Of a DNA stretch of 64,000 nucleotides, positions 48,097-60,877 are shown in pieces. This stretch comes from Triglochin maritima (taxonomy: Eukaryota; Streptophyta; Magnoliopsida; Alismatales; Juncaginaceae). The stretch covers positions 43,050,925 through 43,114,924 of the forward strand of contig OY821772.1 in NCBI GenBank assembly GCA_963682175.1, read 5' to 3'. Position 1 is the stretch's first letter. Each line of letters begins with the position of its first letter. The position numbers and the translations under genes are program-made. Under the pieces are notes generated by a model. That model had not been told where the DNA came from. It ran no database searches and worked only from the letters and a program-made list of their open reading frames with translations.

Positions 48097-48880
48097 TCAT
48101 AAGTGACCTCTCAATCTCTTCTTTCTTTTAGGACGTGCTTGAGCACGTCCTCTCCCCCTGCCGCGTCCCCCTCCTCGTGCTGCATTCTCAGTATCCTGAG
48201 TCAGACCGTCAGCGTCTTCTTGAGAGTGTGAATCTTCTTCTTCAACGACGCGATCCTGACTCAAATGTAATGTGGGTTCTTCAGCACCAAAACACATAAG
48301 CCAAACATTTATTTTTTCCTTCAATTTTCCAACCATCGAAGAGTCTGTCTTGTGATCTTTGATCACCTCGTGAATTTGATGGAGTTCTTCATGAAACTCA
48401 TAAACTCTGTGCACCTACAGATAATTAAAAGTTAATGAAACACTAAACACAATTTTAAAATGTGGTAATTGTTTAAATAAATGTTTAAATTTTACCATCT
48501 CTCGCTCTCTACCCGCTCGAGGTTTGTATAAGGTATTAGTCGGAGCCAAGGTGTGATGAACTATCCAACATACGGTGATGCTCCAGTACCATTCCATATA
48601 CAGTCATGTGCTCTCTTCAGGAGTGACACCTAGGAGTGACCGCTCAAACTGTAGATAATCTCTTCTGTGCGACCAATGCTGAATGAATTGGTGATTTTCC
48701 GCCAACAAATTAACATCCGACATCCCCTGAGCCGATTTCACTACATGTCTTTCCATTGTCTCTGGAATGTGCTGCTGTAGACCAAACTGTCTCATCACTC
48801 GGTCTGGACAATGCATAACCACCTCACCAAAATTTATAAGTCAAGTACGGCTCGTCCAGATCTCTGAAATAAAACATTTT
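48097..48880 (-). pseudogene. plant mobile domain (PMD)-related gene, interrupted
   Basis: Reading from 48880 down: RDLDEPYLTYKF, then in another frame (one extra T near 48835) EVVMHCPDRVMRQFGLQQ, the typical PMD signature. Next comes HWSHRRDYLQFERSLLGVTPEE. A TGA (48606-48604) interrupts before YMEWYWSIT and YKPRAGREREM. A GT-AG intron (48495-48415) follows, then exon 48414-48097 with VHRVYEFHEELHQIH, an acidic stretch and a GGGRGRGRGRAQARPKRKKR basic tail. PMD proteins (MAIL/MAIN-like) occur in both genes and transposons. The N-terminal two thirds of the domain are not seen, so this is a captured or decayed copy. The basic RG tail is intact. Confidence 0.72.
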
Positions 48881-49066
48881 GCCTAAAAACCCAAAATCGA
48901 ATTCGAGTTTGCACCAAAACGGGTTCATAAACCAATAAAAACACTACGATCATACATAAAATAACAATGTATATCATCCTAATACATAAAAAAGACAAGA
49001 AAACGGTGGAAAACGAAAAAAACTCGAAACCTTAACCTTAAAAACTCGGGCACTCGGCGGATGAGA

Positions 49067-49086
49067 GGGGGGGGGGGGGGGGGGGG
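49067..49086. repeat. poly-G run (20)
   Basis: Twenty consecutive G on the plus strand inside the TIR element, beside hairpin module B. Its true length is uncertain because such runs are error-prone in assemblies. Confidence 0.8.
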
Positions 49087-49167
49087 CTGCTTTTATAGCC
49101 CGACGGAACTCGCCGTTTGTAACGCCGAGTTCATTTTTTTAAGTGAACTCGTCGTTACAAACGACGA

Positions 49168-49319
49168 GTTCTTCCTTTAGAAATCGGCATCTAGGATGCC
49201 GAGTTCTATTTAAGAAACTGTTCTCCTGGCGCGTCAACCGTCTCATGCACGATCTGAGCGCCAGGAGAAGTTTCTTAAATAGAACTCGACACTCCCAGTG
49301 CCGAGTTCTATTTGAATCA
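49168..49319. repeat. hairpin module, copy B
   Basis: Direct repeat of 47571-47720 with substitutions. Its main stem pairs gagttctatttaagaaact plus ctcctggcg (49201-49231) with the inverse at 49259-49288, with a 2-base bulge. The loop is again tcatgcacgatctgag. A separate palindrome gaactcgtcgtt/aacgacgagttc lies just before it (49145-49171). Confidence 0.82.
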
Positions 49320-49560
49320 CCTCCTGAGTGAAAAAATTCAAGTGTTGGCCAATAAAAAACCAAAAAGAACTCGTCATCACCTTGCCGAGTTCTCCCAAGA
49401 AGAACTCGACACTGGTGATGTCAAGTTCTCTATGCACAAAAAACAAAACCCGCCGCCGCCACGTGTTATCACGTGGTGGCAGCGGGTCTAGTTTGAGAAA
49501 TACTTTCGATGGAGGTCTATTTTGGTAATTTTTTAATAAAAAAAATTATTTTGAAAAATT

Positions 49561-52218
49561 TTCCTTCCAAAATTTGATTAAATGGGATGGGATGGAATGG
49601 ACTTTCCATTTTCGTTACAATGTTAATATGTGATGTCGCAGTCAGTAGATGAGAATCGGCAAGTCGTTTGACTGGGACTATCTGACTATGTGAGCCTCCA
49701 AAGGGCAACCTTTCGCCATAGGCTTCTGGTGAAATAAGTGATGAACATTAAATAATAATAATAACAACTCCTTTGCATCAACTCAAACAGTTGGGGATGA
49801 TGTATGGAAGATCAACCCTTCCTAGCTTCCTACGTCATCACTTTCCAAACAACTTCTTACGTTATTCTTGTCCGTCTTCCCACAAGGTACACATCTTAGT
49901 ACATAACCTGTCCTAGTCTTTATACAATATATAGTACATACTATATACTTAAGTGCATGGAAGATGTGGTCCGAAAAATTCCTGATAACGAAGTTCCATA
50001 GGATACTAGAAATACTAAAACCGTAAAAATACTAGAAAAAGAACCTGCACGGCCCGACCCATGGGACTGTTTTCAGTAGTATTATTACTATATTACCACA
50101 CAGTCACGATCAAATTCACGTTCCTTTACTGAAGCTATCCACACAGTCATGATCTCTCTGAAGAAGCTATTATATTACCATTCAGTAATTTACTGAAGCA
50201 ACGTGAGACAGCTCGAAAAATGAAGCTTGGAAATTTTCAACAAAATCAGCAAGGCGACTACCACCTTGATTATGTTGGTTCACATTAACACTCTTGTCCT
50301 GAACTTTGAAAAATAATCACATTATGAAAACTCATAGAACCCTTTCAATGAATCATTTTACGTACTAGTACTCTCAAACTCATGCAAATCAAAAATTAAG
50401 GTACTAAATTGATTATTAAAAGGTTCAAGGCGAAACGGACGAACACCCAAATATGCTAACGATTTTTTATCAAAAAAATAATGCAGAAAAGAGGATGTGT
50501 TCACAAGTACAAATCTCAGCACCTCTACCCAAGCTAACACAAATGTAATTTATCTGTCTTGATCAAATTCACTTTACCAATGTTAAACATAAATTAAAAC
50601 CAATCCAATATAAAGTGCAGCTTCTAACAAAAAAACAATCTTATAATAAAGAATCACCAAAATTACAAGACGAACGCAACAAGTATTTACACTCTTGAGC
50701 CTGCACACCGCACAATTATAGCAAGAGGGCCAACAACAGTTGCAGAGACAAAGAGGGGCGTACAAAGTCAGAGATGTAGTTGGCAATAAATTAGTCTCGG
50801 GAAGGGTTTGATTATTTGATAGTGGCCATTTTTAAAACTCCCTTTTATTGTATGGAAGACAATGGAGGTACAACGTCATAATGCTTGTTAGCAAAGTAAA
50901 CTACAAAACTCAACCTATGGAGAGATATCATGCCGTAAAGGATACAACGTTTGAAATTGTAAGAAGCGTGAAATTTGGAGAGCCCTATGCTGACTGGAAG
51001 ATGCATAAGTAGCCTGTAGCCAGTATTAAAACATCAAATAGCTTCCTGGAAAAAAAAGGTGCAATCAAGTTAGACACATGTAGTGTGATGGGATGCTTTC
51101 CTTGGTTTAAAAAAAAGCTGCAAAATCATCACATATAAGTAGGTTAAAACAGATAATTTTCTGAACAAAAAAATTAGAGAACATGTGACATTGACCTATT
51201 TTAGCCTTTTAGGCATACTAAATTATGCCCATAATGAATGTCAGTCTCATCTGTCATAAATACATGTTTGCATCCAAAAATTAGAGAATGTTCATATGAC
51301 ATTGAGCTATTTTAGCCGTTTAGGCATACTAATTATGCCCATAATGAATTTTCAGTCTCTATCTGTCATAAATACATGTTTGCATCCAACTACCATGTAT
51401 GTTCTAAAAAATACAAGAATTGATAGCATGACTTCTTCGAGTGGTGTTACATACTGCCACATACTCTTATCTGAAGATATGGATATGAAAAGCACACTGG
51501 TGTTATCCAATTATACAGTGCTCACAAGCCATTTTGAAGATTTTTTTTCCACATGCTTTTAGTATATATGGCTCAAATAATGTCTTTCCATGGAGGATTT
51601 TGAAATGAAGCATCTTTCATGAATATAGCACGTTATAGCTCTTACAGATAAATCCAAAGTACTAGCACTAATTAATTAGCTCTTCACATATTACGATTTC
51701 ATGCACACAATAAAAAAAAGGAACTACATAGTCAATATTGTTGCATGGCTAAGAGGGAATTTTATTATACGGGAAAGTGAAAAGGGACTAAACTTTCGGA
51801 GTTTCACTAATTCATAGAAATCACCAATCATACGGATCCTATTCCATTCACCGTCCTTCCAAAATAAGTATTCTCAATTCTCCGTATCTCATCATCCCAT
51901 GATCCCAATACCCAAAATTCACAACTTTCTAATATTCACATGACTAAACTACAAGTGTCTCAGATTTAATAAATAATTACAAACAGGCAAAGGACAAAAT
52001 AGACATAGTATATCATAAGACATCAAATCAAGAAAAATCTAAAGCTCACTAAATAATTCCTAAGAAATCAATTTCAAGAGCCATTTTTTTTACAAGTTAA
52101 TCAATTTCAAGAGCTTTCTTTCTCTAAATAGATGTGACAGGGTTACTAATTTTGGGTAGGCTAAAATGTATAAAATTTCTTAGATGATCTTTGGGATCAG
52201 GAAGCACCTTTGAAATGT
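49561..52218. other. intergenic; P4H 3' side
   Basis: No gene recognised. At 49740-49900 caactcaaacagttgggga with ATT/AAC-rich tails resembles a SINE-like repeat scrap. The P4H 3' UTR must occupy the right end. A tandem duplication at 51170-51391 is listed separately. Confidence 0.45.
51170..51391. repeat. tandem duplication, ~107-bp unit
   Basis: Two adjoining copies (51170-51276 and 51277-51391) share aaaattagagaa, ttttagcc(t/g)tttaggcata, atgcccataatgaat and cataaatacatgtttgcatc. Differences are a few indels and substitutions. Located about 830 bases past the P4H stop codon. Confidence 0.85.
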
Positions 52219-53582
52219 TTAATTGGTTGTGTACTCGTTGACACGCATCCATTTGGTAGATGACCATTTGTCCCCTTTAATCACAGGGCATCCAGCTACA
52301 AGGACAAAAACGAGGTTGTTTATTAGTAGTTAGACACTTAATGTGAGAATAAGGTCAACAGATCATGTCATGGGCTAATTGAAAGACAATGCAGAATTCA
52401 CATATGTGGCTTTTATAAGATTTTTGAACAAACCCTCACCATGCAAACTTGAAGGATCTACAGTTGCATCAGGCCTCATGCTCCAAAAGAGCAATGCATC
52501 TCCCATCTTCGCCCTAACAGCAAGACCTTGCTTTCCACATTCTGACAGTTCGTTGTAGTAAGACAAGGAACTGCTGTTTACTTTGGCACTAGGAAATACC
52601 GTCTCACCACCTTCTTCTACATCAGATCTGCATAAAATTATATCACAAGCACATCACAACTTACAAGAATCTTGTTTGTGGAAACTTAAATTTTGTTCAT
52701 GTTGCATGGGAAATTATACGTACAAGTACATAAGAAAAGTAGCAATCCTCTGACCACCGTTCCTAGTGTTGAATTCATCATTGAAGTAATCAAAATGGGC
52801 CTCGTATTTCTGCCCAACTTCGTAATGAAGGACCTGAAGGCCTTCCCCATGCTCTACCAAATGCAACAATACAATAAGACACCAAACCTTGTTATTTGAT
52901 CAAGTACCATAAGAAAGAAACTCAAGATCATGGCAAAAGATGGTTAATAGTCAAATAACCATAGATGATCATTGTGCAGAATTGGCAGCTAGATGGACGA
53001 AAACTGTCTGTAATGAATGAAAAGCTAAGATAAACTGCAGCCCAAAAGAAAAGTAGATACAGCAGGAGTTGGTAAGTAAAACTGATGCACTGCTTACACC
53101 ATTACACGTTGATAGTTAATTTACTGATAACATGTAAAAACAATGCCAATAGTAATTATCGATGGTATTGTAGTTGTGTTCTTGTGAAAAGCCAAGTATA
53201 TTGGTAATGGTAGTCGGCATGAATAATAACAACAGTAACAATATCACCACAAATTAGGGTCTATGCTACATACCGACAGGTATGAAGGTAAAATCAGCTA
53301 TTCTCTTCTCTATGGTCCTAATGATTTTGTCTTGTCCCCTCTTGAGAAACATGCCAGAGCTGGTACGTACCCTACATATGATAACAGTGACTTGAATACG
53401 AATATAAGGGGTACATTAGCAGAAACATTGAAATGATTCGACGAAGGAATGTTACCTGCTATCTTTACTTTTCCCAGTTTCATTATCAACAACAGTGGAC
53501 TTTACCATCTGAGGTTTAGCCAGTTCAATTACATATTCACATTCTTCTTTGGTCTGCAAAAAGAGAGTCTGAGTCACACACA

Positions 53583-53620
<38 letters not shown>

Positions 53621-55852
53621 TTGTTCTAAATATATTGCTAAACAACATTCTTTTACTTGCTAAAATGAAGCAAATAGAAGTATTACGAAGGACCACCAAT
53701 GTTAATCTTTATCCCAACGATAATGGAATAAGTGCATAAAAAGGCTAAGCCATGTTTTACAATGAATTCTGGAAAAATCATGCCATATACTCCTTAACAG
53801 CTTAGGATGGTTCAATCATTCAAAGTTTGTTACCATTGGCAGGTAATTTGACTTACTTTGAGATGATCGCAATGCTATTCTACATGCATTAAGAGACTAC
53901 AAGGCACACAATAACATAATCAGCATAATAGCTAGCTACACAATTTGACAGTAATATGCAGTATGACCAATTCAGCAACAATATAGCTAGATGTGATAAA
54001 AGTGAAGTCATATTGCAATGTAACAATGTCCACAAATGTTACTGAACCTAATACATAAATATCTCAAGCTAAACTAGTTATCGCAACGTCAGAGATGAAC
54101 TTTCAGAAAATAAAATATAAATATAAAAGGGTAGGCCACTGGCACCAAGTATAGATTTTGTATCTTAACATTTTCTGCCACAGCTTGGTGGACCAGATCA
54201 AGGGCCATACCCCACCACAACCAGTTATCTATTATCATGTACTTTCTCACTTGGACAACTTAGTAGTCAATTTTCCATTTTTTTTGAAGATAGATAGCAT
54301 TTGGAATTACCTAGTTCATCCATTCCCTGTCCTAGCAGATATGAATTATGAAGTAATAATTTTAAACAAGGAAGCTTTCCATTCAAATTCAATATAAAAC
54401 ACAAACACAGAAGATTAAAAAAAATGCTTACAAGGAAGTTGTGATATATATACGCTCTTGGTTCCCATGACAAAACCTCCGTCCAGTGCTCCCTTCTCTC
54501 CGTCGTCTCCTCTCTAGAAATCACACAAAAAATGGTCAGACTGGAAAATCAACATACCAATCACTATATTACAACAATTTCTTGATATTGAACATTAATT
54601 GTGAGGACTAGCTTTCATACGTCCTGCTCGATACAAAAATTGCACATGTTACATCAGACTAAGGACACCTTTCACAAGAGATAACTCAAACCAAATCCTC
54701 TATTCCTCTGTTCAATCAAATGGAATGTGTCATGCGTTCTAGTTAACAATGTGATCTCTTGAATTCCATGTGCTGCCTAGTCCTGTCATCGAATCATCAT
54801 ATATTAACTAAACTATGACAAAAACTTTAACATCAAGACACGTGGATTAAAATGCTCTAGTACACCACAAAACCTGAGAAGTAATGTATTTCCTTGTCAA
54901 ATATATTTGACTTTATTAACTTAGTAGGCACACATGTGATTGTGGAGTTTATGTTGACTCTGCTTTATATTACCCGAATTGGTGACAGTTCTAGAGCTGT
55001 CTGGGGTTCATTTAACATAAGATCCCAATTGCCACATTGCAACATTTGCTGTTAAACATCATCCAAAATAGAGTTTACATTTCAAAACTTAGAACACAAA
55101 GCACTAAATAAAACATGTGCGGCTAAGTTAACCCGAGCTAGCTACAGTTGCTCAGAGCTGCAGGCCAACGCTAAGATAAGACTCCACCATTAGACTTGTA
55201 TCATCTTTGTGACCGAACTACACATGAAACGGCTTAGACTTTGGGCTTTCACCACAACATGAGAAAAACCAATAATACAAAGGTTCTTCCGAAAAACTCA
55301 AAACCACAATAAATACAGAATTCTTCTTCCTGCCTACAGTCGTATTCTTGTAAAACCATAAGAAGCTTACTTAATCAGGTAAAGTTAAGTTTTATACTCT
55401 ACACAATCTGCATTATGGTCCACAAATACATAAATTTCAAAACAAGAGCTTAAAATTTAACTTTTCCTTAACCAACTTTTACTCCAAATCACTTCATCGG
55501 TTATAATCTGTCTGTTTGAGCGCGCACTTCCGCAACACCGAGATCAAGTCCGAAACCAAAAAAAAAAATCTAAAAAAAGATTTCCAAAATGAGCTTAAAA
55601 CCCAAATAAAAACACATTTCACCAATAAATTCCATCAGATCTGCGAGTGTACACTTCTCACCTCTGAGTCAACGTCCTGCCGGAGTACGACTTGGGAGGG
55701 CCGGAGTTAACGGGAAGCGAGACGATCCCGAGGGAGAGGAGCACGAGGAGGGCGACGGAGAGCGCGAGGAGGACTCCGAACCCGAGGATCCAAGGGGAGT
55801 TCGAGCCCTTTCGGCGTGATCCTGGCTTCGGCTTCGCGGATATAGTCGCCAT
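52219..55852 (-). CDS. prolyl 4-hydroxylase, type II membrane protein
   Basis: Seven exons in transcript order: 55852-55662, 54513-54432, 53553-53456, 53371-53274, 52853-52724, 52627-52440, 52295-52219; GT-AG, phases agree, 287 aa. A short basic N-terminus (SAKPKPGSRRKG) precedes a membrane anchor (WILGFGVLLALSVALLVLLS, about 21-41). The 2-oxoglutarate/Fe(II) dioxygenase core has SRVRTSSGMFL, the iron ligands His176 and Asp178 (EAHFDYF) and His262 (SSLHAGCPV), and the 2-oxoglutarate Lys272 (KGDKW). Plant P4Hs hydroxylate proline in cell-wall extensins and arabinogalactan proteins in the ER/Golgi. Length and layout match the family. The upstream in-frame Met at 55912 would add 20 polar residues; the Met giving the usual short cytosolic tail was chosen. 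The C-terminus ends at MRVNEYTTN. Confidence 0.95.
53575..53620. repeat. (CA)13(GA)10 compound microsatellite in P4H intron 2
   Basis: Dinucleotide CA changes to GA without interruption, about 20 bases upstream (in transcript sense) of the P4H exon 3 acceptor. As read on the transcript it is TC/TG-rich, so it falls in the polypyrimidine zone of that acceptor. Confidence 0.85.
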
Positions 55853-56049
55853 TTTTGCCTCGTCCTTCGCCTTCGGCCGGTCTTCCTCCCCTTCTCGCCG
55901 GTTGCGCTGCAATGGAGGTGGTTTTAGAGAGAAAGGGAGGTGAGGTTACCGTTGGGCGTTATAGGAGGTTAAGGTTACGTACCCGTTTGAGTCCTTCTGA
56001 TTCGGGTTCGCCCATTCTGGTGCTTCGCGGACGGGGCGAAGCGCACCCG

Positions 56050-56062
56050 GCCCTTTTATGGC
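56050..56062 (-). promoter_or_regulatory. TATA-like element of P4H
   Basis: Minus-strand gccataaaaggg lies about 200 bases above the ATG, in a GC-rich stretch that also has a gcttcgcgg...ggcgaagc hairpin (56022-56042). Placement is plausible for a plant core promoter but not proven. Confidence 0.4.
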
Positions 56063-56099
56063 TTCTTACCGAGGGATTTTTTTGCCTCCGGTTTTTGGT

Positions 56100-58736
56100 T
56101 TTTGTTTTATGGGTTTTTTGCATGTAGACCCGGTGGTTATGGTTATAACTTTTCTCTACCATGTCTTTTGCATTCAGGAAACAGAGTTTGATTGTTATTA
56201 TCATGTAAAATGTGTTTCCTAACTTGAGATACTGGCACCGCTCTTGAATTCAATGATCATATTAATCTTATTACTCCATGGAACAGTACTTTTATTTTTA
56301 GACAATAACTTTTCAAAAGTGTTAGAATTCAACTTGGTAATTTGTGGTACTCGTCGACATGTTCTTACTGAACAATCATAGTAATATTATGTTTGTCATT
56401 AAAGTTTCAACAAATGTATGCCTAGAAAAAAAAACACATACATGTAAATATGTAATGTACGTTTGATTGTCTATATACTGACAAATTGTCAGTTAGGTGT
56501 CGTTTCAAAAGCACGCATCACAAAGTCTTGTGACAACATAACTTGATTACTTCTCCTTGATGAGTGAGATTAGATAAACAAGACTTCCTCCAACTTTATT
56601 AGGAGTTAACCATTGTAATCACACTTGATCGTTTAGATCAACTAGTAATAATGTACTGAGCAACATAATAGAGAAAGGTGATTCAATATCATAATTGACA
56701 CAAGAGGAATGTTAATATATGTAATGAGGATGTAATTGAAAGTTTATTTCATCTTAGGGGGTTTATTATATGTTACGCAACATGTGAAGGTATTGGTGGT
56801 ATTCTGAATTATTTGAAAGTATATGGAAGTTTTCTAAAAAGAAATAAACCTGTTATTTCTGGAGATCAATTGTTATTTATGTAAGCGTCGAAGGGTATTT
56901 CTGTAAGAGCGTCCCTGCAGCTTCCGGTTGGCGAAACAGCAACTGAACCGAGTGGGATTTTTTTTTATAAAAGAAAAAAAAATGCAAGTGGGTCCGCTCC
57001 GGAGTTGTTATGTCCAGTCAACGGTTTTGGTTCGATTGTAGCGGTTCGATGTTGATCGAACGGTGTTCATGATTCTGGTCTTCTTAGATTCTGTGGGTGA
57101 CGCACGTTGTACTAGAGGTAGTGGAATGAAGTGCTTAAAACGATTAAGAACGTTTAAGAAAGTCATTTTCCTGTGATTAGTGTGTTCCATTAGTATTACA
57201 GTTATACTTGCGTTGTCCCAGGAACATGTTTAGTAAGATGTCTAGATTATCACGAGGAGAGAAAGCCAACTCCTATGTTAGACAACGTGAGGATCGTCTA
57301 GCTGTCTGCGGATAAAATTGATAATAATAAAAAATGCAATATCTAAGACAACTTCATGTGAATCAGCGGATCACATGCCTTGTTTTTATCTTTCTGTTTA
57401 TTTAAATAATATAGATAAATGAAAACTTTCGAAGAAAATCAATGTGATGCTCTCGTGGTTTGATAAACTCATTACAATTAATTGGAAGAGCGAAATTATC
57501 ATTCAAACCAAACGAGAAATGTTTTGATTTTTTATACGTATATCCTTCATTTAGCTTGCCTCTGGAAAGGGCAAAACAACTGGAATGTAGAGTTTTTCAC
57601 ATGGATGAACATAAGTTGGACGTGGCGTGGGGAAGATAAAGATTACTATATTCGTAAATTTCTAGTAGTAGGTCTTGAAACTTACATGTGCAAAAGTCAG
57701 AGGTTGCAATTTAGTTCGTGGTAGTGGTTGGGACCTCTTTTTTGACTATTAGTGCTGTCAAATGAAACTAGTGCATGGTTCGTGCTGTGATCGAATCAAA
57801 ATTGTAGGTCCTTTTATAATAAAAAAAGGTTTTCTTATGAAGATTTTTTTTAAGTCTTAACAAACTCAGAAATATACATATATATCGGATTCATAAAATT
57901 ATTACATACGCATTTCTATTAGTCCTGACCCAATTGATGCTCAACATGCATATGCAGGCGGAACCAATCAAGAAAATAAGTCTTTTATTCCAAACCAGAT
58001 TATATTCACAGGAGCCGGATTTTGGTTTCGGATCTTAACACTTCCACGCTAAATGATTTTTTATCTGAACTTCACATTTCAAAATAGAATTAATCATTCA
58101 CTTGGTGATTATATAAGTCAATGAATAGTGGCATTATATCACATACTATCGAATCTAGGTATCTAATTCAAAACAATTGACGATGAACAGAGTGATCCTA
58201 CAACTTATAATTTAGAAGAATATCACTAAATTAATCGATGTGTAATTATTCTCTAATACTTCCCCGCATGCATGATCAAGATTATTTTTTCTCCATGTCT
58301 AAATGTAAACAACAACAATGGTGAATGTGTCAAGTCAGTCGTTATGTCCTTTAAGTTTTAATATTATATTGAAGTATTAGTATCTAACTCAAAATCATTG
58401 TTGATGAGTGGAGAGAACTTATAATTCATCAGAAATTTCTTAAATCTCTCTCCTCCCCGTCGGGAGGCAGCCTTATTCAGTCAGGGAGGTTGACAATTGC
58501 GGGGATTCTTATTCCTTAACTCCTAATTCTTAACAATGAATATGTGTAATTATTTAATTAATTTAATCAAAAGGAAAGAAACCAAAAGGTAAAGTTTAAA
58601 CTTTTATTGCACGCAAAGGAAATCCAATATTTCTTTTTTACTATGACTTTTGACGGAGTTGCTCATCCGTCAGGACACTCACTCTGAATTGATACTTGGA
58701 AAACCGACTCCATCTCGGGACAAGCCCAAAGATGTT

Positions 58737-58768
<32 letters not shown>

Positions 58769-60877
58769 TTATTCCTAAAAAGAGGAGGAACATCGGGTTC
58801 TTCCACGCTACTAATTTTAAATGCTTAAAAATCTTCTTAAGAAAGAAAAAAAAGAAGAAAACTTTAAAAGATTGAGGAAACTACACGATATGGCGTATAA
58901 CAGCTGCAGCTCAAACCACTACAAAAAGATACCACGGCTGCAGCTCAAACCACTACCAAAAGATACCAATTATCAATTACCATCAAACCTAGGATTCTGC
59001 TGAAGCTATATATATCCTAGTTAAGCCTTTTTTGCATTATGTCTTCCTTCTATATCTACACCTCTTTGAAAACTCTATGCACCAATTAGCACCCATCGTA
59101 GTAGTTCAATTGATGCACAACAAGATATATGACACACGCTTTGACAAATGGACTACTTTCATTAATCAAAAGTCAAGTATTTTACATATTGACTTATTTC
59201 ATCCACTACTTTAGGCTGAGTGCCACAATTTAACGTTAATTATCACAATAATTTTTGGGTAAATAGCAGTAACCACTGTTAGAAATTATGGTCAAATTGG
59301 CCTTAAAGACATTGGTGACTTGGGAAATGATCCACCGGGTCCGGACATAGTCAAATTGTGAGCCAAATTAGGATGAAATTCACCTTGCAATGAGTCAATC
59401 AGTCGAATTGGTCCTAGACTTGTGGTCCGATTTGATTGAGCCCCAAAAATTCACAATTAGTCAATTTGGTTGGTCTAGTCCCACAATCATGATCTGAGCT
59501 AATTGGGGCTCCAAACTCAAATGAGTTGGTCTTCTGTATTCTGAATCTGGTCCACTCGAGTCATGAAAAATTCTAATGTCTGTTAATCGTTTGTATATAA
59601 GTTGGGTCGATATATACTATATGTCTGTTAATTGTTTGTTTTGTATTTTGTTGTTCCAGATAACCAACCATATACATTGTTGAATATTTGATTGTACAAG
59701 GGTTGTGTATAGAACGCATGCGATGTAATTATGTAAATGTTCACTCCATTTCTTCCGCCGCTAATAAAATTATATGATTTCATTGTGTTTCTTCCTTCTT
59801 CGTCCCTCACTCTCTTTTTCTCCTTCAATCCATCAGATCTGAAGCCTGGTGTCAGATCCTCATAGATATGACTTCTTGAAGATCTCTTGTTTCTGGTCAA
59901 CTGGGTGTTCAGGAACTTCCGGCACTGTCTTTGTTGTCTTGCAACCACTTGGGTTCAATGAAAAGACTTGTTTTAGTTAATTAATTGTAAAATTCAGCAA
60001 CTTAATAACTACCTGATCTTGAAGGTCTTGGTATGGACAAAATAACAACTCTTGGTTTTCTCAATGTCACTTATCAGTTACAGAAAGGGTCTCCTCCGGC
60101 CACTTCAACCACATTAATTCATTATACGGCATCTCTTTAAAAGAAATTCAAGTTCAACGAGCTTAAATTAAAATGAGAAACTGAAATTGTTGGGTTTTAG
60201 AAAAAGACCGAGCCTTGCAAGCTTCGGCACACTTAAACTCCAAACACATTTAGAAGCCCTAAACTAAAGAGCCTTGAAATTGCTTGCTCAAATATAATTC
60301 AAAAATAATCATTCTTAAATACATATAATCTTGATAAGATAGACGAATTGTGATAACTCAACAGTAAAGTCGACCAAAGATTTGCATGCTCGAGTTCAGA
60401 ATTTTACTACTACTTCTCTCGGAGCTCGTATGTGATTACATCTGCCTCGTTGATGAAAAAAGCTAATGTCTTCAAAATGACAATAATTGATAAGATAAGG
60501 TCCACTTAGATTTGTCTACCAAAATTGAATTAGTCACCTTGCTTAATTTTATCGAAGAGTTGAAGAGTATGAACTCACAGTTTTCCACTTGCGCCACCAA
60601 ACAATTCAAAATTATGACTTTTGCTACATAATGACACATGAAAATGTCAAAACAAGGCCCATCAATACATAAGTAATTAGCCAAGGCTTGGCCGACTAGG
60701 TATGACTTGATCTCTTCCTCTCAAATTAATCTCCATTTTCACTATAAACACTCTCCCATGATCCCGTCTATTGTTCAGCACAACTTGTAAAGCAAATTCC
60801 TCTAAGTTCGTAGTCTCTCGAATCTTTGTGTCCTCCACCAATTTTCTTCCATCAATATTTCTATTTGGTTCACCACA
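56100..60877. other. long intergenic region, no gene seen
   Basis: AT-rich, with no open frame of recognised family. It holds a G27 run (58742-58768) and a duplicated 32-bp unit around ggctgcagctcaaaccacta (58904-58967). It also holds an imperfect palindromic stretch near 59370-59520 (aattggtcctagac / gggactagaccaacc-type inverses), likely an old MITE. Confidence 0.45.
58742..58768. repeat. poly-G run (27)
   Basis: Twenty-seven consecutive G flanked by T-run and AT-rich sequence. Length may be an assembly estimate. Confidence 0.8.

Larger units (their letters stand above)
47417..49560. mobile_element. 2.1-kb TIR transposon with hairpin modules and a PMD-related gene
   Basis: The outer ~135 bases (47417-47552 and 49425-49560) are inverted copies. 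Landmarks are aatttttcaaaataa, aaaatagacctccatc, agtatttctcaaactaga, the G-box palindrome ccacgtgg and tgtgcatagagaact. Inside the TIRs sit two direct copies of a ~150-base module (47571-47720 and 49168-49319), each built of nested palindromes. Between them, on the minus strand, is a broken gene related to plant mobile domain proteins. Long TIRs and a captured gene fit a MULE-like element. No target duplication was identified (flanks tggtgttcc and ttccttcca), so the superfamily is uncertain. Confidence 0.8.

Noticed and set aside
50358..50540. 60-codon minus frame that reads smoothly
   Set aside because: No family resemblance, no splice context and no neighbouring exons. Treated as chance.
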